NCBI GenBank assembly: GCA_902363535.1
Contig: CABJAE010000002.1
Coordinates: 62,001 to 126,000 of the forward strand
Direction of reading: 5' to 3'
Length of the DNA: 64,000 bases
Origin: Peptoniphilaceae bacterium
GTDB lineage: Bacteria > Bacillota > Clostridia > Tissierellales > Peptoniphilaceae
The translations under genes were made by a program, and so were the position numbers. Positions within the stretch are counted from its first letter, which is position 1. Each line of letters begins with the position of its first letter. A model generated the notes under the pieces. The model saw only the letters and a program-made list of their open reading frames with translations. It did no database searches and was not told the DNA's origin. Positions 42,610 to 51,505 of this stretch are shown piece by piece.

Positions 42610-43938
42610 TTAGAAGGCGGGCTTTATGTCGTGATCCGAACGCTTCTTGCCCATGCCCATTTTGCCGCAAATCGTGCCGATGATGGCGCCGACGATGCCG
42701 GGAACGAGCCAGCTGAAGCCGAATTCCGCTAAGGGCATCTTGTCGATCAAATTGGCGGCGCCTTCGAAGGAACCGGTCATGTTAAAGATCGTGGTGATGG
42801 CGGCGGCAAGGAGGGTGCCGACGGCCATGCCGATAAAGGTGCCGTCATAGATCAATTTACGCTCAAAGATCATAATGAAGGACATGGCGATAATGGCGGG
42901 GTAGACGATGTCCAGTACCGGACCTGCCAAGCCGATAATGCCTTCGACGCCGACGAGGGAGAAGGTAAAGCTGACGAGGACGGATACGCAGACGACGTAT
43001 TCATATTTCCACTTGCCATTGGATACGGAGTTAAAGAAGTTTCCGCAAGCTGAGGTTAAACCGACGGAGGTGGTGAGGCAAGCCAAGCTAACTGCCACAG
43101 CCAAGGCTGCTTGACCCCATTTACCTAAGAGCAGTCCGACGCTGCCGACGAGAATTTCGACGCGAGTTGCATCGGGACCGAAGTGGGTGCCGCCTTGGGC
43201 GCCGACGTAGGTGAGTCCGCCGTAGATGAGGATTAAGAGCACCATGGCCAGGACACAAACTTTAACGATCATTTTTTGCTTTTCAGCCTTCGGCGCATCG
43301 CCGTAGCCTTTTCGAATCAAGTCGCCGGTTACGATGGCGGTACAGAGAAGGGATACCATGGCGTCCATGGTTTGGTAACCTTCTTTAATCCCTTGGGTAA
43401 AGTAGTCCGTGCCTTGTGCGGGAAGAATGGGCCCAATGGGCGAGATAATGGCTTTTACAATAATAATACCTAAGAAAAGCAAGAGAACCGGCGTAATGTA
43501 GTTACCGATAATGTCGATAACGCCTGTTTCTTTAATGGACAGTGCCAAGGTAATGGCAAAGAAAATAGCCGATGTCACCCAAATCGGGGCGCCCGAGAAG
43601 AAGGGAAGAATACCGACTTCGTGGGTTGTAGCTGCGGTTCTCGGAATCGCAAAGACCGGACCCAGACTGATCATGGCCGCAACGGCTAAGATCAAGGCGA
43701 AGGGGTAATTGACCCGTCGGCCTAAGTCGACGGCTTTACCGCCTGCAAAAATGGTGACGACTAAGGTAATAATGGGGATGATCGGGTCTGCCAAAAGGAA
43801 GCCCAGCATAACCGCTGTCCACGAGTCGCCTGCGTGGAAACCTAAATATGGTGGGAAGATTAAGTTGCCCGCGCCGAAAAAGATAGCGAACAGCGCGAAG
43901 CCAATGACCATGACGTCTTTTGTTTTACTGCTTTTCAT
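42610..43938 (-). CDS. brnQ: BrnQ-family branched-chain amino acid:cation symporter (copy 2)
   Basis: A 442-residue paralogue of the previous transporter with the same signatures (LFAIFFGAGNLIFPPYLG, GPVFAIPRTAATTHEVGI, CLTTSVGLTSACGNFFN). Divergence is spread over the protein, so the duplication is not recent and the substrate preference may differ. GAAGGAGTG precedes the ATG, and TATAAT (minus, 43973-43978) lies about 35 bases upstream. A palindrome TATTTCAGAAATA at 44074-44086 loosely resembles a CodY box but matches only 10 of 15 positions. Confidence 0.93.
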   Translation of the reverse strand: MKSSKTKDVMVIGFALFAIFFGAGNLIFPPYLGFHAGDSWTAVMLGFLLADPIIPIITLVVTIFAGGKAVDLGRRVNYPFALILAVAAMISLGPVFAIPRTAATTHEVGILPFFSGAPIWVTSAIFFAITLALSIKETGVIDIIGNYITPVLLLFLGIIIVKAIISPIGPILPAQGTDYFTQGIKEGYQTMDAMVSLLCTAIVTGDLIRKGYGDAPKAEKQKMIVKVCVLAMVLLILIYGGLTYVGAQGGTHFGPDATRVEILVGSVGLLLGKWGQAALAVAVSLACLTTSVGLTSACGNFFNSVSNGKWKYEYVVCVSVLVSFTFSLVGVEGIIGLAGPVLDIVYPAIIAMSFIMIFERKLIYDGTFIGMAVGTLLAAAITTIFNMTGSFEGAANLIDKMPLAEFGFSWLVPGIVGAIIGTICGKMGMGKKRSDHDIKPAF

Positions 43939-44144
43939 TTAGTCACTCCTTCAATAGTTCAATACGTCATTTATTATACAGAATATTGAACGCGATCGCT
44001 ACTTTCGTGACGAAATAGAATGATTTATTTGTGAAAACCTTTATTCATGAAAATGATTTCATTTCGTTTCGCCTATTTCAGAAATATTTTTATCTTCCAC
44101 GAAACTTTAATTAGTTTTTATATTGTATATTGAATTTCGTAGTG

Positions 44145-44600
44145 TTAATTTCCCTTTTTTACTTTAGCATGGCGCGACGCCACGAGGATAATGGCGTCGT
44201 GTTCCAATAAAAGCGTGCCCGCTTCGTCTCGGGTGAAGGCGTTCACGTGGACGACGCCGTAGTCGCCGCCGCTTTTGATTTCGATTTTATCCACGACGAC
44301 GCTGGTATAAAGATCCACATTGGGATAGATGGGATTGACCCAGCGCAGGTGATCCATGCCGATACCGGCGACGACGCCGCCTCCGTCTAATCCCGTGGCG
44401 ACCCAGCGGCCCCAGGTGGCGCTGAAGCTGTGAAGGCCCGAGGCGATGATTCCGCCGAAGCGGCTGTCCTTCGCCGCCTCCGGATCCGTGTGAAAGGGCC
44501 GGTCGTCATAGGCCTGCGCGTAGTCGATGATTTCTTTTTCCGTCAGGGCGAAGGGATCCATTTGAAAGGTGAGCCCTTCCACGTAATCTTCTAAATACAT
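44145..44600 (-). CDS. MaoC-like hotdog-fold dehydratase family protein
   Basis: The 151-residue product is a single MaoC-type hotdog domain. AYDDRPFHTDPEAAKDSRFGGIIASGLHSFS contains the Asp and His of the hydratase motif, followed by GMDHLRWVNPIYPNVDLYTSV. Members hydrate enoyl-CoA or related thioesters. GGAGG precedes the ATG. It lies nine bases after mnmA, so it is the last gene of the nifS-mnmA operon. A functional link to tRNA thiolation is not evident. Confidence 0.88.
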   Translation of the reverse strand: MYLEDYVEGLTFQMDPFALTEKEIIDYAQAYDDRPFHTDPEAAKDSRFGGIIASGLHSFSATWGRWVATGLDGGGVVAGIGMDHLRWVNPIYPNVDLYTSVVVDKIEIKSGGDYGVVHVNAFTRDEAGTLLLEHDAIILVASRHAKVKKGN

Positions 44601-44609
44601 CTTTCCTCC

Positions 44610-45686
44610 TTATCCGCGGGAATCGACGATGGTGCCGCCGCCCACGACTTTGTCCCCGTCGTAACAGACCACGGCCTGGCCCTTAGCGATGGCGCCGTGG
44701 GGTTCGTCGAAAATCAGGGTGATATTTCCGTCTTTTTTGTCGATTAAGGTGGCGGAGGTCTCCACGCCGTGGTAGCGGGTGCGGGCGGTGACGTTCAGGC
44801 GATCCGTTTCGGGATAGCTTAGCCACTGAAAGTCCACGGCATCCAGCTCCTTCTTTTTCAGATGCTCTTTGTTTCCCACGACGACGCGATTTTTCTCCAT
44901 ATCCTTGTCGAGAACGTAGACCGGGTGGCCCGCCGCCACGCCCAGGCCCTTTCGCTGGCCGATGGTGTAGCCCACGGCGCCCTTGTGGCGGCCGAGAACG
45001 CGGCCTTCTTCATCCACAATATCGCCTTCGGCGTAGGTTTTGTTTTCCCTCCGCTCCAAAAAACCCTTGTAATCGCCGTCGGGGACGAAGCAGATGTCCT
45101 GGGAGTCGTGTTTTTTAGCGTTGACCAGGCCCGCTTCTTCGGCGATTTTACGCACTTCGCTCTTTTCCAATTCCCCCAGAGGGAAAAGGGTGTGGGCCAA
45201 TTGCTCCTGGCTCAGACTATAGAGGACGTAGGACTGATCTTTCTTTTCGTCCGGGCCCTTTAAAAGGGTGTAGCGCTTCAACTCATCGTCGTATTGGATG
45301 CGGGCGTAGTGGCCCGTGGCGATGTAGTCGCAGTCCAGCTCCTTCGCCCGGGTGTAGAGGTCTTCGAATTTTAAGTAGCGATTGCAGTCGATGCAGGGAT
45401 TGGGGGTCCAGCCCTTTTCGTAATAGGCGACGAATTTGTCGATGACTTCTTCTTCGAAGCGTTCGGAAAAATCGTAGACGAAGTAATCCATGCCGAGCTT
45501 CGCCGCCACCATGCGGGCGTCGTCGATGTCGTCAAGGGAGCAACAGGTGTGGCCGGTGTGGGCCACCGTGTCGTTTTCGTACAGTTTCATGGTAACGCCG
45601 ATGCATTCGTGCCCGGCTTTTTTCAGTAAATAGGCGGCCACGGAGGAATCTACGCCTCCGGACATTGCGACGAGTATGCGACTCAC
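44610..45686 (-). CDS. mnmA: tRNA-specific 2-thiouridylase
   Basis: Start at the GTG at 45686 (VSRILVAMSGGVDSSV), with AAGGGAAG upstream; its GTGA overlaps the nifS stop. A longer open extension upstream is a shadow of nifS. The 358-residue product has the PP-loop SGGVDSS, catalytic Cys in TPNPCIDCNRYLKF and in SQDICFVPDGDY, and the C-terminal barrel. It thiolates U34 of tRNA Lys/Glu/Gln using sulfur from the adjacent cysteine desulfurase, an arrangement common in Firmicutes. Confidence 0.96.
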   Translation of the reverse strand: MSRILVAMSGGVDSSVAAYLLKKAGHECIGVTMKLYENDTVAHTGHTCCSLDDIDDARMVAAKLGMDYFVYDFSERFEEEVIDKFVAYYEKGWTPNPCIDCNRYLKFEDLYTRAKELDCDYIATGHYARIQYDDELKRYTLLKGPDEKKDQSYVLYSLSQEQLAHTLFPLGELEKSEVRKIAEEAGLVNAKKHDSQDICFVPDGDYKGFLERRENKTYAEGDIVDEEGRVLGRHKGAVGYTIGQRKGLGVAAGHPVYVLDKDMEKNRVVVGNKEHLKKKELDAVDFQWLSYPETDRLNVTARTRYHGVETSATLIDKKDGNITLIFDEPHGAIAKGQAVVCYDGDKVVGGGTIVDSRG

Positions 45687-46792
45687 GATCTCTTCCCTTC
45701 TATTATTTCTCTTAATGCGTTTAAAAAAGCTTCCACTTCGTCCATGGTGTTTTCCCGCCCCAGGGACAGGCGCATGGGCGCGCGGTTCCTTTGATCCACG
45801 CCCATGGCCTCGAGGACGTGGCTCTTTGTGGCGGCGCCGGCCTGACAGGCGCTTCCCCCGGAGAGGGCGAAGCCGCGGCGGTCCAGCTGATACAAGAGGA
45901 CGTCTCGGGAGATGCCCTCCACCATGGCGTGGGTGATGCGGCCGTCGGCGGCGGGGACGGTGAGGGTGACGCCGTCGATTTCGGCGAGGCCTTCCCGCAA
46001 ACGGCTTGTCAGGTGGCCGATGTGCTCGGCGTCTTCTTCCCGGCGGGCCTCCGCTTCTTTCAGTGCCTCCACCATGGCGCAAATACCCGGCACATTTTCC
46101 GTGCCGCTTCGAATGCCCCGCTCCTGACCGCCGCCGTAGATGACGGGCTCCAGCTCTTTTCGCGTTAAGAAGATCCCCACGCCCTTGGGCCCGTAAAATT
46201 TATGGCCGCTCATGGCCACGGTGTCGGCGAAGGCGTAGGTATCCGCGGGGCGGTGGCCCGCCGCCTGCACGGCGTCCACATGAAAGTGTACGCTCTCGGG
46301 AAGGCCTTCTTTGATCTTATCCAGCGGCTGGAGGGAGCCCACTTCGTTGTTTACGGCCATAACGCTGACCAAAAAGGTGTCTTCTCTCACGGCGGCGAGG
46401 ATATCTTCGGCACGGACCACGCCGTTTTTATCCGGGGCGATAAAAGTAACCGCCACGCCCTCTTTTTCCAGGGCTTCGGCGCATTTCAACACAGCTTCGT
46501 GTTCCATGGCCGTGGTAATCATGTGGCCCGGGCTCTGTTTTCTGTTTTTGTAGGCGCTCATGATGGCGATGTTGTCGGCTTCCGTTCCGGATCCTGTGAA
46601 GAGGACGTTTTTCATGGAAAGGCCGAAGAGCTCCGCCACGTCCAGGCGGGCGCCTTCCAAGGCGTTTTTCGCCTCACGGCCCAAGCGGTGTTGGCTGGAG
46701 GGATTGCCGTAGCCTTCTTTTAACAGGGCGGTCATGGTGTCGATGGCTTTTTCGCTCATGGGACAGGTGGCCGCGTGGTCGAAGTAAATCAT
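45683..46792 (-). CDS. Cysteine desulfurase (NifS/IscS family)
   Basis: A 369-residue PLP enzyme. DHAATCPMSEKA is at the N-terminus and TGSGTEADNIAIM follows. HVDAVQAAGH and SGHKFYGPKGVG (PLP Lys) are present, with the mobile-loop catalytic Cys in LSGGSACQAGAATKSHVL. It lacks the long Cys loop of some IscS types, as in NifS-like enzymes paired with mnmA. A four-base overlap couples it to mnmA, so it probably supplies sulfur for tRNA thiolation. It is preceded by the alkD terminator and so may have its own promoter. Confidence 0.94.
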   Translation of the reverse strand: MIYFDHAATCPMSEKAIDTMTALLKEGYGNPSSQHRLGREAKNALEGARLDVAELFGLSMKNVLFTGSGTEADNIAIMSAYKNRKQSPGHMITTAMEHEAVLKCAEALEKEGVAVTFIAPDKNGVVRAEDILAAVREDTFLVSVMAVNNEVGSLQPLDKIKEGLPESVHFHVDAVQAAGHRPADTYAFADTVAMSGHKFYGPKGVGIFLTRKELEPVIYGGGQERGIRSGTENVPGICAMVEALKEAEARREEDAEHIGHLTSRLREGLAEIDGVTLTVPAADGRITHAMVEGISRDVLLYQLDRRGFALSGGSACQAGAATKSHVLEAMGVDQRNRAPMRLSLGRENTMDEVEAFLNALREIIEGKRS

Positions 46793-46805
46793 GGATCTCC
46801 TTTCA

Positions 46806-46830
46806 CAAAAACAGCTCCTCGAAAGGAGCC
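46806..46830 (-). terminator. Terminator after alkD
   Basis: Stem GCTCCT/AGGAGC with loop TTCG and a GTTTTTGT tail on the minus strand, overlapping the approach to nifS. Confidence 0.72.
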
Positions 46831-46836
46831 GTCATC

Positions 46837-47481
46837 TTACTGCAGGGCGCTCGCCCGCGCTTTCACAGCGGGGGGAACGCGGCGGGATTCTTTTATTTTC
46901 CGAATGGTCTTCTTGTGCACCGAAGCAGGTAGGGAGCCTTCTTCCAGTCGCCTTAGGACGGCCTCCGGTTCGTAAAGGGCGGCTTCGGCGAAGAACCAGG
47001 CCATGGCCATGTCCACGTAGTAATGGCCGCTTTCCGCGGTCTCCACGGCGTTCATGAGCCTTTCGGGATCTTCCTTCACATGGCGCAGGGCCAAGACGAT
47101 GCCCAGTCTGCGGCCGTAGGGCGCGGGGGATTTCATAAGGCGAATGTAGTCCTCGATGTAATCTCCCTTATAAAAGGCCCGCGGATCCAGTGCGTCCACC
47201 ACGGCCCAATTGTCCAAATAGGGCACAAACGCATCCATGGCCCGAATGGCTTCCTCGGCGGGCAAGCCGTTGATCAAAAGACTATGGAGGATATTTTCCT
47301 CGTAGGTCTCGTGGGGCAAGTCCGCGAGAAAAGAGCGGTCCACGCCCTTTGCCAATTTCCTCAATGCGGGCATGGGCACGCCTAAAATCGTCTCCGGAGC
47401 CACGGTGGGGATCAGTTTTTCCGAAAAGGCCTTGTGTTTCGCCGTGGCCGATGCCCTGAGGGCGGCATTTAGATCCTTCAT
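46837..47481 (-). CDS. DNA alkylation repair protein (AlkD-like HEAT-repeat glycosylase)
   Basis: The 214-residue product shows the PF08713 pattern: TILGVPMPALRKLAK, LPHETYEENILHSLLI, DNWAVVDALDPRAF and GHYYVDMAMAWFFAEAAL. Its HEAT-like helical arrangement removes alkylated purines without base flipping in studied homologues. It begins inside the stop of the upstream acidic-repeat gene (ATGA overlap). The pairing of these two genes has no obvious functional meaning. Confidence 0.9.
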   Translation of the reverse strand: MKDLNAALRASATAKHKAFSEKLIPTVAPETILGVPMPALRKLAKGVDRSFLADLPHETYEENILHSLLINGLPAEEAIRAMDAFVPYLDNWAVVDALDPRAFYKGDYIEDYIRLMKSPAPYGRRLGIVLALRHVKEDPERLMNAVETAESGHYYVDMAMAWFFAEAALYEPEAVLRRLEEGSLPASVHKKTIRKIKESRRVPPAVKARASALQ

Positions 47482-48635
47482 TTCACCAGTTTATAGATAA
47501 TAACGAGAAGGATCAAGAGGGCGAGGGCGATAAGGACCGGGCTGATGCGGCCTTTTTTCGCCGGCGCTTTCGCCTCGGCTTCGATTTTCTTTTTCTCGAG
47601 TTTCACATCGTCCGCCGCTTGGATTTTTTCTTTCGGTGCTTTTTCTTCCGGCTTCGCTTCCGCTTTCTTTTCCGCCGTGCTTTCTTTTTGCTTGACTTGC
47701 GGCCTTTCCGATTCTTTTTTGAAGTCGTCGGCGGCTTGGATTTTTTCTTTCGGTTCCGCTTTCGCCTCTTCCGGCATAACTTTCGGCGCTTCCGGCTTTT
47801 CTTCTTTTACAGGTGCCGCTTCCTTTTCTTGCGCTCTTTTCGCTTCCTTGCCCTTGTGGCTTTGATGCTCAAGGCGCTTTCTCTCGGCGGCATCTCCGTC
47901 TTGGGCCTGTTTTCTCGCCGCTTTTTGCTTGCGCTTTAAGGCCTGTCTCTTGCGCTTGTCCATGGGCTTGGATAAGTCGATTTCCTCTACCTGCGCTTCT
48001 TTCGGTTCCTCGGGAGCTTCTTTTACAGCGGACTCTTCAACGGTAGGCACGTCCTCCACAACGGGCTCCTCAACGACAGGCGCTTCTTCCACGGCGGGCT
48101 CCTCAACAGCAGGGGCTTGTTCCGTAGCAGGCTCTTCAACGACAGGCGCTTCTTCCGCTTTTTCTTCCGCCTCTTCGGCAACAGGCGCTTCTTCTGCAAC
48201 GGATTCTTCTACAACCGGAGCTTCTTCTGTCGCAGCTTCCTCAACCGCAGGCGCTTCGTTTTCTTCCGCCTCTTTGGCAACAGGCCCTTCAAATGCATCG
48301 GCGGCTTCGATGGTTTCCGACGGTTCTTCAGTCGTATCTTCCGCCGCTTCTTCAGCCGCCTCTTCCGCGACAGGGGACTCCGTCTTTTCTTCGGCGGAAA
48401 CTTCTTCGACGACAGGCGGTTCTTCTTCCACCGATTCTTCTTCCACCGCGGCCTTCTCGATTTCTTCCGGGGCAGCTTCTTCCACGGCCGCTTCCGACGC
48501 TTCTACCGTCGGTTTTTCTTCCGCCGCATCCTCGTCCTCGGGCTTGTAACCCAGGGGATAGACCATGGGCGTCCCGCAGGACGCGCAAAATTTGACGCCG
48601 GGCTCATTATTATTTCCGCAAAAACGACACTTCAT
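47478..48635 (-). CDS. Zinc-ribbon, acidic-repeat, tail-anchored membrane protein
   Basis: A 385-residue protein of three parts. The zinc ribbon is CRFCGNNNEPGVKFCASCG (residues 3-21). Residues about 40-215 are a long acidic low-complexity region with many variants of EEAPVVEEPA. Residues about 215-360 are Lys/Glu/Ala-rich and probably helical, with IQAADDFK and IQAADDVK repeats. A single membrane helix at the extreme C-terminus (SPVLIALALLILLVIIYKL) leaves two residues after it. The topology is therefore tail-anchored with a cytoplasmic body. GGAGGG precedes the ATG. No family is recognised beyond the ribbon; it is the third zinc-ribbon membrane protein in the window. Confidence 0.78.
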   Translation of the reverse strand: MKCRFCGNNNEPGVKFCASCGTPMVYPLGYKPEDEDAAEEKPTVEASEAAVEEAAPEEIEKAAVEEESVEEEPPVVEEVSAEEKTESPVAEEAAEEAAEDTTEEPSETIEAADAFEGPVAKEAEENEAPAVEEAATEEAPVVEESVAEEAPVAEEAEEKAEEAPVVEEPATEQAPAVEEPAVEEAPVVEEPVVEDVPTVEESAVKEAPEEPKEAQVEEIDLSKPMDKRKRQALKRKQKAARKQAQDGDAAERKRLEHQSHKGKEAKRAQEKEAAPVKEEKPEAPKVMPEEAKAEPKEKIQAADDFKKESERPQVKQKESTAEKKAEAKPEEKAPKEKIQAADDVKLEKKKIEAEAKAPAKKGRISPVLIALALLILLVIIYKLVK

Positions 48636-48725
48636 TTCATTCCCTCCTTGACATAGTCCTTTGGATAGATCTATACCCGAGAGATGGCTATTTATTGCAC
48701 GAATGCCGAATATTAGGAAATAAAT

Positions 48726-49619
48726 TTATTTCTTCGCCGGTATCTTCAGAAGTTTTTCCACGGGCAATTGGGCGATGAGAATGGCCGCAAACAAGAGCGC
48801 ACAACCCAAGGCTTCCCGCCCCGTCAAAGATTCGTTTAAGAACAAAAAGCCCCCTAAGAGGGAAAATACCGATTCCAAGCTTAGGATCAAGCTGGCCGTT
48901 GTCGGGTCCGTGTGGCGTTGGCCCAAAATCTGCAGGGTAAAGCCCACGCCGCTTGAGAGAATCCCCAGGTACAAAATTGCCGGCAGGGCCTTGGCGTATT
49001 CCCCGAAGAAGGACGCCCCGGTGGGCAGAACGAAGAAGAAGGAAAGGATCGCCGCCGTGAAAAACTGGATGCAGCTCATGGCCACGCCGTCGACATCCTC
49101 GGCAAAGTAGTCGATGACGAGAATGTGCACGGCAAAGGCGATGGCGCAGAGAAAGATGAGGAAATCCCCGAGGCCCATGGAAAAGCCCGCGCCCTTTTGT
49201 ATGCTGATAAAATACAGGCCCACGGCGGCAATGGCCACGGCGAGCCAGGTCTTCTTGGAAATCGCGTGGCGAAGCAAAATCCCGCCCATGGGCACGAGGA
49301 CGATGTAAAGGGCCGTAATAAAGCCGGTCTTGCCGGCGGTGGTGTATTGAAGGCCGTATTGTTGCAGTGCCATGGCCACGCTCAGACAGATGCCGCAGCA
49401 AATGCCCCCTTTAATCGTGGCCCCGAGATCCTTTCCCACGCCTCTCAGTTTCGGAACAAACAGGAGAATCACGAGGAGGAAAAGCCCCGCCGCCAGGGAA
49501 CGGTGCATGTTTAATACAAAGGGATGGATGTGGTTCATGCCGGTTACCTGAACCACCACGCCCATGCCCCAAATAATCGTGGTAAGGACTAAGAGGAAGA
49601 TGGCTTGATTACGCTTCAT
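48726..49619 (-). CDS. EamA-family (DMT) transporter
   Basis: A 297-residue protein with ten membrane helices in two EamA repeats. It starts IFLLVLTTIIWGMGVVVQV; the second repeat begins near GDFLIFLCAIAFAVHILVID, with LESVFSLLGGFLFLNESLTGREALGC at the end, a typical EamA signature. The substrate is unknown (amino acids, nucleotides or drugs). Its start overlaps the preceding hotdog gene by 11 bases. It closes the dinB-hotdog-hotdog-EamA operon. Confidence 0.9.
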   Translation of the reverse strand: MKRNQAIFLLVLTTIIWGMGVVVQVTGMNHIHPFVLNMHRSLAAGLFLLVILLFVPKLRGVGKDLGATIKGGICCGICLSVAMALQQYGLQYTTAGKTGFITALYIVLVPMGGILLRHAISKKTWLAVAIAAVGLYFISIQKGAGFSMGLGDFLIFLCAIAFAVHILVIDYFAEDVDGVAMSCIQFFTAAILSFFFVLPTGASFFGEYAKALPAILYLGILSSGVGFTLQILGQRHTDPTTASLILSLESVFSLLGGFLFLNESLTGREALGCALLFAAILIAQLPVEKLLKIPAKK

Positions 49620-50025
49620 CCTCTCCCCCCTTGTTCAGCACCACGCCGGTGGCGTGCATACTGAAAATCGCCTGGAAGCAGAGCTTGTCCTTTTGAAAGA
49701 AGTGCACTTCCACATTGTCGTTGACCTTGCCCCGCTTGTTGAAAAAGGCCTCAGCCACCACTTCCCCTTCGTAGAGAGGGGCGTGGTAGAAGCAGGAGGC
49801 GCTTTGGGTGACGACGACGCCTTCCCGGTCGCAGAGAATGGCGCTGATTACATCGGCCATGCCGAAGTGAATCATGCCCTGGCAGGTGCCGGCGGAGTTA
49901 ATGGCCCCGGGCCACACTTTCCATGTGCAGGTCATGCCCCCGTCCCGACGCTCGACGACCTTCAGTTCGGAATCGTCCATGAGGCGATGGTCCACGCTGT
50001 CTTGTAGGTATTCGTAGCGATCCAT
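49609..50025 (-). CDS. PaaI-like hotdog thioesterase family protein (divergent)
   Basis: A 138-residue hotdog domain. The usual PaaI active-site stretch HGG...D is replaced by NSAGTCQGMIHFGMADVISAI, so the canonical His-Gly-Gly is missing although the Asp remains. The rest of the fold is clear (FYHAPLYEGEVVAEAFFNKRG). It may be a divergent thioesterase or a partner subunit of the neighbouring hotdog protein. Good ribosome-binding site and tight spacing show it is expressed. Confidence 0.82.
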   Translation of the reverse strand: MDRYEYLQDSVDHRLMDDSELKVVERRDGGMTCTWKVWPGAINSAGTCQGMIHFGMADVISAILCDREGVVVTQSASCFYHAPLYEGEVVAEAFFNKRGKVNDNVEVHFFQKDKLCFQAIFSMHATGVVLNKGGEDEA

Positions 50026-50034
50026 AGTTCCTCC

Positions 50035-50445
50035 TTACTCCATCTCGATTTGTTCCGCTTGCGGCATATAGGCCATGTCGAACATGCCCTTGGCACAGAG
50101 CTTGCCGTTTTGGGTCACTTCCGCTTCCATGACCGAGGTGTATTTACCTACTTTTTTAAAGTCGGCGCGAATGTAGGCGTCCCCTAAGAGAACGGAGCGG
50201 TAGTAGTAAAAGTTGACGCCTCGGGTGAGCAGGTGGTTGTTCCGCAGGCCCAGCGCCGCGCAAATGGCGTCGGTAACGGAATACACCGCCCCGCCGTGGG
50301 CGATGTCCGCGGGATTTAATACCGTCTCGTCCACATGCCAGCGGGCGTAAATCGTATCGTCCGTATGCTCCAAAATCGTGAGATCAAAGAGGCTCGTAAA
50401 GCGCTGAAAAATTTCCCGCACTCTCTCTTGTCTCCATTCTTCCAT
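50035..50445 (-). CDS. PaaI-family hotdog thioesterase
   Basis: A 136-residue hotdog protein with the intact PaaI motif LNPADIAHGGAVYSVTDAICA (HGG plus Asp), and GVNFYYYRSVLLGDAYIRADFKK in the second half. PaaI-type enzymes hydrolyse acyl-CoA thioesters. It starts ten bases after dinB and ends ten bases before the divergent hotdog paralogue, so the three are co-transcribed. Confidence 0.88.
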   Translation of the reverse strand: MEEWRQERVREIFQRFTSLFDLTILEHTDDTIYARWHVDETVLNPADIAHGGAVYSVTDAICAALGLRNNHLLTRGVNFYYYRSVLLGDAYIRADFKKVGKYTSVMEAEVTQNGKLCAKGMFDMAYMPQAEQIEME

Positions 50446-50455
50446 TCTGCACCTC

Positions 50456-51487
50456 CTATAAAAAACGCAGTTGCCTGCTGTAATTTTCTTCCAATGCGGA
50501 CACGCTCAGGCCCAAGAGGCGAAGCTTCTCGCCGCCGTAAAGGGAATCGAAGAGGGCCTTGGCCTCCCTATACAATGCCTTTTCCCCTTCCACCGGCTCG
50601 GGGAAGGTCTTGGACTTGGTGTGGGTGTCGAAATCCCGCGTCTTGATCTTCACGGTCACCGTGTAGCCCACAATGCCCTTTTTCTCCATGAGAAAGGCCG
50701 TTTGCCGCGCCGATTCCATAAGCCGCTCCTTAAAAAAAGCGCGGCTTCGGGTCTCGGGGAAGGTCTCTTCCGTGCCGATGGATTTTCGCTTCCTGCCGGG
50801 CTCCACGAGCCTTAAGTCCACGCCCCGCACCCGGTCGTAGAGCTCCGTGCCCATTTTGCCGAAGCTCTCCTTGAGAAAATCCCGCTCCAAAAGGAGCAGA
50901 TCCGCCCCGGTGTGAATCCCGAGTTCACGGAGCCGCGCCGCCGTCTTCTTGCCGATGCCGTGGATCTTTGAAATGGGAAGATCCTTGATGATTTCCCTCC
51001 CCCGCGCTTCGTCGATGACCGTAAAGCCCGCGGGCTTGTCCATGTCCGAGGCGATTTTTGCGAGAAATTTATTGTAGCTCAGCCCGCAGCTCATGGAAAG
51101 GCCGAAGCGCCGCGCCACTTCCCTCTGCATGGTCTTCGCCAGTGCGGCAGGATCCTTGGCGCCGGTAATATCCAAATAGGCCTCGTCGATGGATACCTGC
51201 TCCATTTTGTAGCCGTAGTGCTCCAAATAGCCGAAGACCTTTCGGCTCACCTCGCCGTAGACGCCCTTTCTCGTCGGCACCACGATGAGATTCGGGCACA
51301 GGCTTTTCGCCATAAACATGGGCATGGCCGAGTGCACGCCGTATTTTCTCGCCTCGTAGCTCGCCGTGGTCACGATGCCCGAGGGATTTCTCCCGCCCAC
51401 GGCCAGGGGCTTGTTTTTCAGAGCGGGATTCAATAAAATCTCAACAGAGGCGAAAAACGCATCCATATCCACATGTAAAATGTCCAT
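50456..51487 (-). CDS. dinB: DNA polymerase IV (Y-family)
   Basis: I choose the ATG at 51487 (MDILHVDMDAFFASVE), because GGTGAT lies four bases upstream; an ATG two codons earlier is possible. The 343-residue product has catalytic motifs HVDMDAFFASVE and VSIDEAYLDIT, the helix-hairpin-helix segment SKIHGIGKKTAARLRELGI and a little-finger domain (RKRKSIGTEETF). It ends SRQLRFL, with no obvious QLxLF-type clamp motif. It performs translesion synthesis. A GC-rich terminator-like hairpin lies between it and the divergent HAD gene. Confidence 0.94.
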   Translation of the reverse strand: MDILHVDMDAFFASVEILLNPALKNKPLAVGGRNPSGIVTTASYEARKYGVHSAMPMFMAKSLCPNLIVVPTRKGVYGEVSRKVFGYLEHYGYKMEQVSIDEAYLDITGAKDPAALAKTMQREVARRFGLSMSCGLSYNKFLAKIASDMDKPAGFTVIDEARGREIIKDLPISKIHGIGKKTAARLRELGIHTGADLLLLERDFLKESFGKMGTELYDRVRGVDLRLVEPGRKRKSIGTEETFPETRSRAFFKERLMESARQTAFLMEKKGIVGYTVTVKIKTRDFDTHTKSKTFPEPVEGEKALYREAKALFDSLYGGEKLRLLGLSVSALEENYSRQLRFL

Positions 51488-51505
51488 ATGCATCACCAAT
51501 CTACT

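Noticed and set aside
44074..44086. Palindrome TATTTCAGAAATA as a CodY box upstream of the second brnQ
   Set aside because: Only 10 of 15 consensus positions match and it lies well upstream of the -10; too weak to call.
44610..46082. Long N-terminal extension of mnmA
   Set aside because: The extension is a shadow of the overlapping cysteine desulfurase gene. The GTG at 45686 has a ribosome-binding site and begins the PP-loop domain as in the family.
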